64,000 bases of DNA from Desulfobacula toluolica Tol2 (GTDB lineage Bacteria > Desulfobacterota > Desulfobacteria > Desulfobacterales > Desulfobacteraceae), in the NCBI RefSeq assembly GCF_000307105.1, contig NC_018645.1:880578-944577 (forward strand). The letters are read 5' to 3'. The notes beneath the pieces were generated by a model. The model saw only the letters and a list, made by a program, of their open reading frames with translations. It was not told where the DNA came from and ran no database searches. A program made the position numbers and the translations under genes. Shown here piece after piece: positions 59,746 to 64,000 of this stretch (position 1 is its first letter; each line of letters starts with the position of its first letter).

Positions 59746-60957
59746 TCATAGCAAAATTTCTTTAATTGATTCAATCACATATTCAAGCTGATTTTCCTTC
59801 ATTGCCGAAAACATGGGTAAACTCACACATCTTTGGAATACCCATTCCGCATTGGGAAACATTTCCGGCTTTAATTTATACCGGTTTTTATAATAGGACA
59901 TGCGATGAAGGGGTTTGTAATGAACACTGGTTCCAATATTACGCTTGCTTAGTTCAGTGATCAGATCATCCCGGGTTAATCCATTTTTTGATGCTTCTGG
60001 ATTGATTAAAACCATAAACAAATACCAGGAATGAAATTCCTTTGGACATTTTAATCGGGGTAAAATCAATCCGGGAATATTTTTTAACTCATCAAAATAT
60101 ATTTGTGCTATTTTCTGGCGCTGGTCTCTGAATTGTTCAACTTTTTTCAACTGATGAATGCCTATGGCTGCGCTTATATCCGGCATGTTATATTTGTATC
60201 CCGGTGCTACAATGTCATATTCCCAGGAGGCACCGGTTTCAAATCTGTCCCAGACATCTCGGCTGATCCCATGAAGACGCATCACCTGAACTCTTTTTGC
60301 AATGTCATCATTGTCCGTGCAAAGCATACCCCCTTCACCAGTTGTCATTGTTTTGTTTGCATAAAAGCTGAAACAGGTAATATCACCAGTATTTCCAATC
60401 AGTTTGCCTTCAATTTGGTTAGATTCCTGTAAACTTTCAGCGGCTGCATATCGCGTTGGGATGGCATGGGCTGCATCCTCTATTATTTTCAAACCATATT
60501 TTTTAGCCAAGGCTACAATATCATTCATCTCGCAAGGGTGTCCTCCAAAATGAACTGGAATCATGATTTTGATTTTTTTTGCAGGGAGGTTGTTTGCTTT
60601 ATAATGGTCATAGGCCTGTTCGATTAAATCAGAGGAAATACAAAATGTATCTGGCTCGCAATCTACAAAAATTGGTTCCGCATCAAAATAACGCACAACT
60701 TCGGCCGTAGAGGTAAAGGTAAATGTGGGGACGAGGACAGCAGTATCTGGGTCTGCTCCCATGGATTCAACGCCTAAGTGCAGGGCTGCGGTAGCTGAAT
60801 TAACAGCCAGCGCATGCTTCGCACCAACATATTTTGCAAAATTTTCTTCAAACTGCTTACATCGGGAAGCAGTGGTCAGCCAACCGCTTTTGATAACGGA
60901 AATGACCTCCTGGATTTCCTGATTTCCTAAATCAGGTATTGCAAAAGGAACGTTCAT
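59746..60957 (-). CDS. DegT/DnrJ/EryC1/StrS-family sugar aminotransferase
   Basis: 403 aa. SGWLTTASRCKQFEENFAKYVGAKHALAVNSATAALHLG, FVDCEPDTFCIS, IIEDAAHAIP, and CFSFYANKTMTTGEGGML with the PLP lysine (ANK). It puts an amino group onto a 4-keto sugar nucleotide, fitting the WbpM/CapD product. Start supported by NVPFAIPDLG typical N-terminus and spacing of 25 bp from the next gene upstream. Confidence 0.92.
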   Translation of the reverse strand: MNVPFAIPDLGNQEIQEVISVIKSGWLTTASRCKQFEENFAKYVGAKHALAVNSATAALHLGVESMGADPDTAVLVPTFTFTSTAEVVRYFDAEPIFVDCEPDTFCISSDLIEQAYDHYKANNLPAKKIKIMIPVHFGGHPCEMNDIVALAKKYGLKIIEDAAHAIPTRYAAAESLQESNQIEGKLIGNTGDITCFSFYANKTMTTGEGGMLCTDNDDIAKRVQVMRLHGISRDVWDRFETGASWEYDIVAPGYKYNMPDISAAIGIHQLKKVEQFRDQRQKIAQIYFDELKNIPGLILPRLKCPKEFHSWYLFMVLINPEASKNGLTRDDLITELSKRNIGTSVHYKPLHRMSYYKNRYKLKPEMFPNAEWVFQRCVSLPMFSAMKENQLEYVIESIKEILL

Positions 60958-60982
60958 ATAAAAATCCTATATGTTCTAAACA

Positions 60983-61711
60983 TTAATTTTGACCTTTTTG
61001 TGCCATATAAATGAAATGGGACCGAAGCAACGGTATAAAACCCGTCAGTAGCTCACTGATAAGATAAGGTGCCGAAGCCAGCCGTCTAGCAATAGGCGGT
61101 GCAAGCAATAAAGTCTGGTAACGTTCATCAATTGCTGGCCAATAGCCTCGCAATTCCTGACGTGTTACTTTGCGTACCTTCCGATTGGATGGATTATTGT
61201 AACGAAAATCAAACACCATGATCCAACCACCTGGTTTGAGTACCCGCCACATATCTGTAGCCAGTTGAGTTCGTATTGCCTTATCCAAAATCGAAGAAAA
61301 AACTGTATTGGTCACCACCAAATCAAAGCGATCTGACTCAGCAAAATCCAATTCACCAATATGCCAATCTATCCCCGGTGCAGAACATTGCTGTGCTTTT
61401 TTCAATCGATCCGTCAATAATTCCGTGCCAACCAAATTTTCGGGATACGCTCCCCACTCCACCAAAGTACGCAAAAAAGTTCCTGATCCACAGCCCACAT
61501 CTAAAACTCTAACTTTAGAAATATCTCGACCTATGGTATTTGCCAATAATGTAGCAGCAATGCGCCTTCGCGCAGCGTCTTGTTGTATTATTTCAGGACG
61601 ATGCCATTCATAAAGAGCTTTTCTACCAGAGGCATCTCTTTCTGCATAAACTCTTTGAATCCTTTTTACTTCGTGGTTCATTCGGTTCTTATTCATCCTG
61701 ATTTTTTCCAT
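60983..61711 (-). CDS. Class I SAM-dependent methyltransferase
   Basis: 242 aa. VRVLDVGCGSGTFLRTLVEWGA (motif I), GTELLTDRLKKAQ, IDWHIGELDFAESDRFDLVVTNTVFSSI, WRVLKPGGWIMVFDFRYNNPSNRKVRKVT: Methyltransf_11 fold. An AGAGGTGAT site precedes the ATG. The C-terminus has SAPYLISELLTGFIPLLRSHFI. In this locus it probably methylates a sugar or lipid-linked glycan. The ETTINNP-type motifs of the island are absent. Confidence 0.85.
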   Translation of the reverse strand: MEKIRMNKNRMNHEVKRIQRVYAERDASGRKALYEWHRPEIIQQDAARRRIAATLLANTIGRDISKVRVLDVGCGSGTFLRTLVEWGAYPENLVGTELLTDRLKKAQQCSAPGIDWHIGELDFAESDRFDLVVTNTVFSSILDKAIRTQLATDMWRVLKPGGWIMVFDFRYNNPSNRKVRKVTRQELRGYWPAIDERYQTLLLAPPIARRLASAPYLISELLTGFIPLLRSHFIYMAQKGQN

Positions 61712-61736
61712 ATCACCTCTTGCTAACCGGTATTTA

Positions 61737-61910
61737 TCAATAAAGTTGTCGCTTAAACCATATTTTTTTACATGAAATAATCAGGTCAAATTCTGACAAT
61801 TCATACTGGATGAGCATATAGCAGGAGATCATCCCGCTGTTATATCCAATTTCCAGAGCTTTTTCATCTGAAGGGAGTATGGCTGCAACGCGATAAAGAA
61901 CACTTGACAC
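61737..61910 (-). pseudogene. Possible remnant of a coding sequence
   Basis: A 57-codon frame, lacking an ATG, reads SSVLYRVAAILPSDEKALEIGYNSGMISCYMLIQYELSEFDLIISCKK. It looks protein-like but I cannot place it. It fills the gap between the methyltransferase and the glycosyltransferase and may be the tail of a lost gene. Confidence 0.35.
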
Positions 61911-61956
61911 TGCTAGTGACTTCCACAGCCGACAGCTTCATTCAAGTATTGGTTCT

Positions 61957-63015
61957 TTATCTTATTTTTTCCTTTCTATTGCGTGTAATGCGTGTAAGTT
62001 TTGTGAATGTTTTAAGATCTTGTTTTTTTAAAATAGCAAAATTCAATATACCACGTAAAAAACCATAACCATACCCGAAGTGATAGGCTGCAAATACTAT
62101 CGGCATAACAGTAATATATTTCCAATTTGAAGATTCTTTGCAAGCCAGGAATGAAGCTACTGAATTTGTAAGTATATAACAAGCAAGGAGTATAACTAAT
62201 GTTTTCAGATAAAGCTGACTAAATGGAGAAAGCACAGTTATAATGGCAAGTAAACCTACAAAAGCACCTGGAACAATATGACGGATCGAAGCAGGCATTT
62301 TGTGTTTTTGAATCACCCTGACTTTCCAGTATCCATATTGTACATATTGCTTAAACAAAGTAACAATAGAATCACGTGGGTAATACCATGACTTTATTGC
62401 AGGTGATTGCCATATCTTGCCACCGGATCGAATTAACCGCAAGTTAAGTTCGTCATCTTGATTGCGAACGAGTTCCTCATCAAAAAGGCCTATTTTTTCT
62501 AAAGTTAATTTTTTCCAGCAACCATAAGTTATAGTATCAACATATCCTTCAAAATTCTTATCGTGAAATTTAGCCCCTCCAACCCCAAAGGGGCTTTTGT
62601 AGGCGATACTTATGGCTTTTTGAATATAGGTATATGCTTTAGTCCTAGCGGCCCCCCCTACATTATCTGCTCCTGTTTGCTTAAGAATCTGAAAACATTG
62701 GCTGATATAATCTGGTGCATATTCAGTATGAACGTCCATTCTAACGATTATCTCACCCCGAGCATTTTTTATACCAATATTCAAAGCAGTTGAAACAATT
62801 TTTTGTGGATTATGCAAAAGCCTTACAAACGCATGCTCTTTCATATACATTTTAAGAAGTTCCCTTGTTCTATCATCACTCATGCCATCAACAACTATCA
62901 CTTCTAATTTACTCTTTGGATAATCTTGAGAAATTATTGAATCAATGCATTTACGAATGAATTGTTCTTCATTACGGCAAGGAATGATGATGGAAATAAA
63001 AGGAATATTATTCAT
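61957..63015 (-). CDS. Family 2 glycosyltransferase with C-terminal membrane segments
   Basis: 352 aa. FISIIIPCRNEEQFIRKCIDSIISQDYPKSKLEVIVVDGMSDD, VRMDVHTEYAPDYI (DxD), and VRNQDDELNLRLIRSGGKIW are GT2 hallmarks. Three hydrophobic helices near 250-320 anchor it in the inner membrane. It is likely to be the succinoglycan ExoA-like type, adding a sugar to the lipid-linked repeat unit. Confidence 0.9.
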   Translation of the reverse strand: MNNIPFISIIIPCRNEEQFIRKCIDSIISQDYPKSKLEVIVVDGMSDDRTRELLKMYMKEHAFVRLLHNPQKIVSTALNIGIKNARGEIIVRMDVHTEYAPDYISQCFQILKQTGADNVGGAARTKAYTYIQKAISIAYKSPFGVGGAKFHDKNFEGYVDTITYGCWKKLTLEKIGLFDEELVRNQDDELNLRLIRSGGKIWQSPAIKSWYYPRDSIVTLFKQYVQYGYWKVRVIQKHKMPASIRHIVPGAFVGLLAIITVLSPFSQLYLKTLVILLACYILTNSVASFLACKESSNWKYITVMPIVFAAYHFGYGYGFLRGILNFAILKKQDLKTFTKLTRITRNRKEKIR

Positions 63016-63092
63016 AATATAGATACTACCTTTTTAAAAAATATTTAGAGAATTGAAGTTCTAAAAGTTAGTTGTTCTCTGTGAAAGTCAGT

Positions 63093-64000
63093 TTAAACAA
63101 TCCCCCACCACTTGTTACTGAGTTTAGTGTTGCCAAGTATTAATTTTAAAACTCGAAGAGAGGTGTTTTTAATTAAGTATTCCGCGGGGATATCGCTATA
63201 ATCATTATTATTTTCATGTTCATGAATTACTGTTCTTACTGCTCCTAAAACAATATTTTTTTCGAATCCAGTTAGGACAATAGTACCAGCATCTTGAGCT
63301 TCTGGTCTTTCCATACTCTGTCGAAGACTAATCGCTGGAAAAGATAGAATTGCAGACTCTTCACTGATTGTACCACTGTCAGACAGTGTGCATTTGGCAT
63401 GTATCTGTAAATGATTATAATCATGAAAACCAAAAGGTTTCATAAAAACAACCCGGTTATCAATATTTATATTTTTCAATTCTTCTAATCGCTTTTTCGT
63501 TCTTGGATGTGTCGATACTATAACACGAAAATCATATTCTTCTGCCAAACCATTTAAAATAGAAACTATCTTAACAAGATTGGCTGAATTATCTACATTT
63601 TCCTCACGATGTATTGAAGCCACAAAATATTTCTTTTTTGTGAGTTCCAAACTATCCATTATCTTTGAGTCATTAATTTTTTGCCCATAATAACTGAGTA
63701 CCTCATACATTGGCGATCCTGTTAGGTATATTCTTCTATGCTGAAGGCCTTCGCTGATTAAGTGTCTTCTTGCATGTTCTGTATAGACCAGATTAAAATC
63801 AGCTATATGATCGATGATTTTTCTGTTAATCTCTTCAGGAACATTGAAATCAAAACTACGATTCCCCGCTTCCATATGAAAAATAGGAATATGCAAACGT
63901 TTTGCCATATAGGCTGCAAGGCAAGAATTAGTATCTCCAAGCACTAAAACCGCATCAGGTTTTTCTTTTAAAAAGACATCTTCGGATTTACGGATAATAT
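63093..64000 (-). CDS. wecB: UDP-N-acetylglucosamine 2-epimerase (non-hydrolysing), 5' part beyond right edge
   Basis: The frame is open to the window end; about 302 C-terminal residues are visible, so the N-terminus is missing. VLGDTNSCLAAYMAKRLHIPIFHMEAGNRSFDFNVPEEINR is the family signature, with SIHREENVDNSANL and CTLSDSGTISEESAILSFPAISLR. The AGNRSFD variant is closer to FnlC/CapG-type epimerases that make FucNAc precursors than to WecB proper, which would fit the CapD-type dehydratase downstream. Confidence 0.88.
   Translation of the reverse strand, partial: IIRKSEDVFLKEKPDAVLVLGDTNSCLAAYMAKRLHIPIFHMEAGNRSFDFNVPEEINRKIIDHIADFNLVYTEHARRHLISEGLQHRRIYLTGSPMYEVLSYYGQKINDSKIMDSLELTKKKYFVASIHREENVDNSANLVKIVSILNGLAEEYDFRVIVSTHPRTKKRLEELKNINIDNRVVFMKPFGFHDYNHLQIHAKCTLSDSGTISEESAILSFPAISLRQSMERPEAQDAGTIVLTGFEKNIVLGAVRTVIHEHENNNDYSDIPAEYLIKNTSLRVLKLILGNTKLSNKWWGIV

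Overview
The window looks like a chromosome segment from an anaerobic sulfate-reducing deltaproteobacterium (Desulfobacterota, probably Desulfobacteraceae-like). This is inferred from gene content: multihaem cytochromes with a b-type membrane subunit, an aldehyde:ferredoxin oxidoreductase, an acetyl-CoA hydrolase/GNAT fusion, a DUF3795 protein, an ETFB-type methyltransferase, a CHASE2 cyclase and a large polysaccharide locus. Base composition is AT-rich; the capD-type genes at 48-49.6 kb and 56.5-58.4 kb look noticeably GC-richer than their surroundings.

Region 1-38.6 kb is mostly core genome. It opens with a DAHP synthase running off the left edge, preceded by a Phe/Tyr-rich leader peptide and attenuator. 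Next come a cupin, a ParB-like protein, DUF3795, a methyltransferase, GNAT + RsgA, tRNA-Thr(CGU), the acetyl-CoA hydrolase/GNAT fusion, a membrane protein, a FemAB/GNAT-like protein, a cytochrome b/triheme/octaheme operon, a chemoreceptor, an ArsC-AOR-class II aldolase operon, and an aminotransferase preceded by an alanine-codon leader peptide with tandem terminators. HD-GYP, YkgJ-like, YhbY and YchF-like genes follow, then TPR-SPOR, FecR and CHASE2-cyclase genes. An exopolysaccharide operon on the + strand (30.5-38.65 kb) encodes a PHP phosphatase, an Ala-rich repeat protein, an outer-membrane barrel, Wza, Wzz, a BY-kinase with an inserted domain, and a WecA-like transferase.

Region 38.6-56.4 kb is an accessory island inside the polysaccharide locus. 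It carries about ten toxin-antitoxin modules or remnants (HipBST, RelE/Phd, MNT/HEPN, MazEF-like, an XRE remnant, Txe/YefM, HicAB, RelE/HTH, TumE-like, AbiE). It also holds six whole or broken Rpn-type PD-(D/E)XK nuclease genes of two subfamilies, a tnpB remnant, a frameshifted unknown multicopy-type gene, and two broken copies of capD. The modules are separated by a short repeat with core AATAAGCCAAGCCTGACCCC. Eight good copies plus several decayed ones all point the same way, whatever the strand of the neighbouring genes. This resembles a cassette array without an integrase in view.

Region 56.4-64 kb continues the polysaccharide locus on the - strand: WbpM/CapD-type dehydratase, a T4-like lysozyme, a PglC/WcaJ-type phosphoglycosyl transferase, a DegT aminotransferase, a methyltransferase, a family 2 glycosyltransferase, and a UDP-GlcNAc 2-epimerase running off the right edge. 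The + and - strand polysaccharide operons converge on the island.

The strongest leads are the alanine attenuator, the Phe/Tyr attenuator, the same-orientation repeat array carrying toxin-antitoxin cassettes, and a chemoreceptor locus whose flanking sequences survive while its body has been replaced by two unrelated genes.
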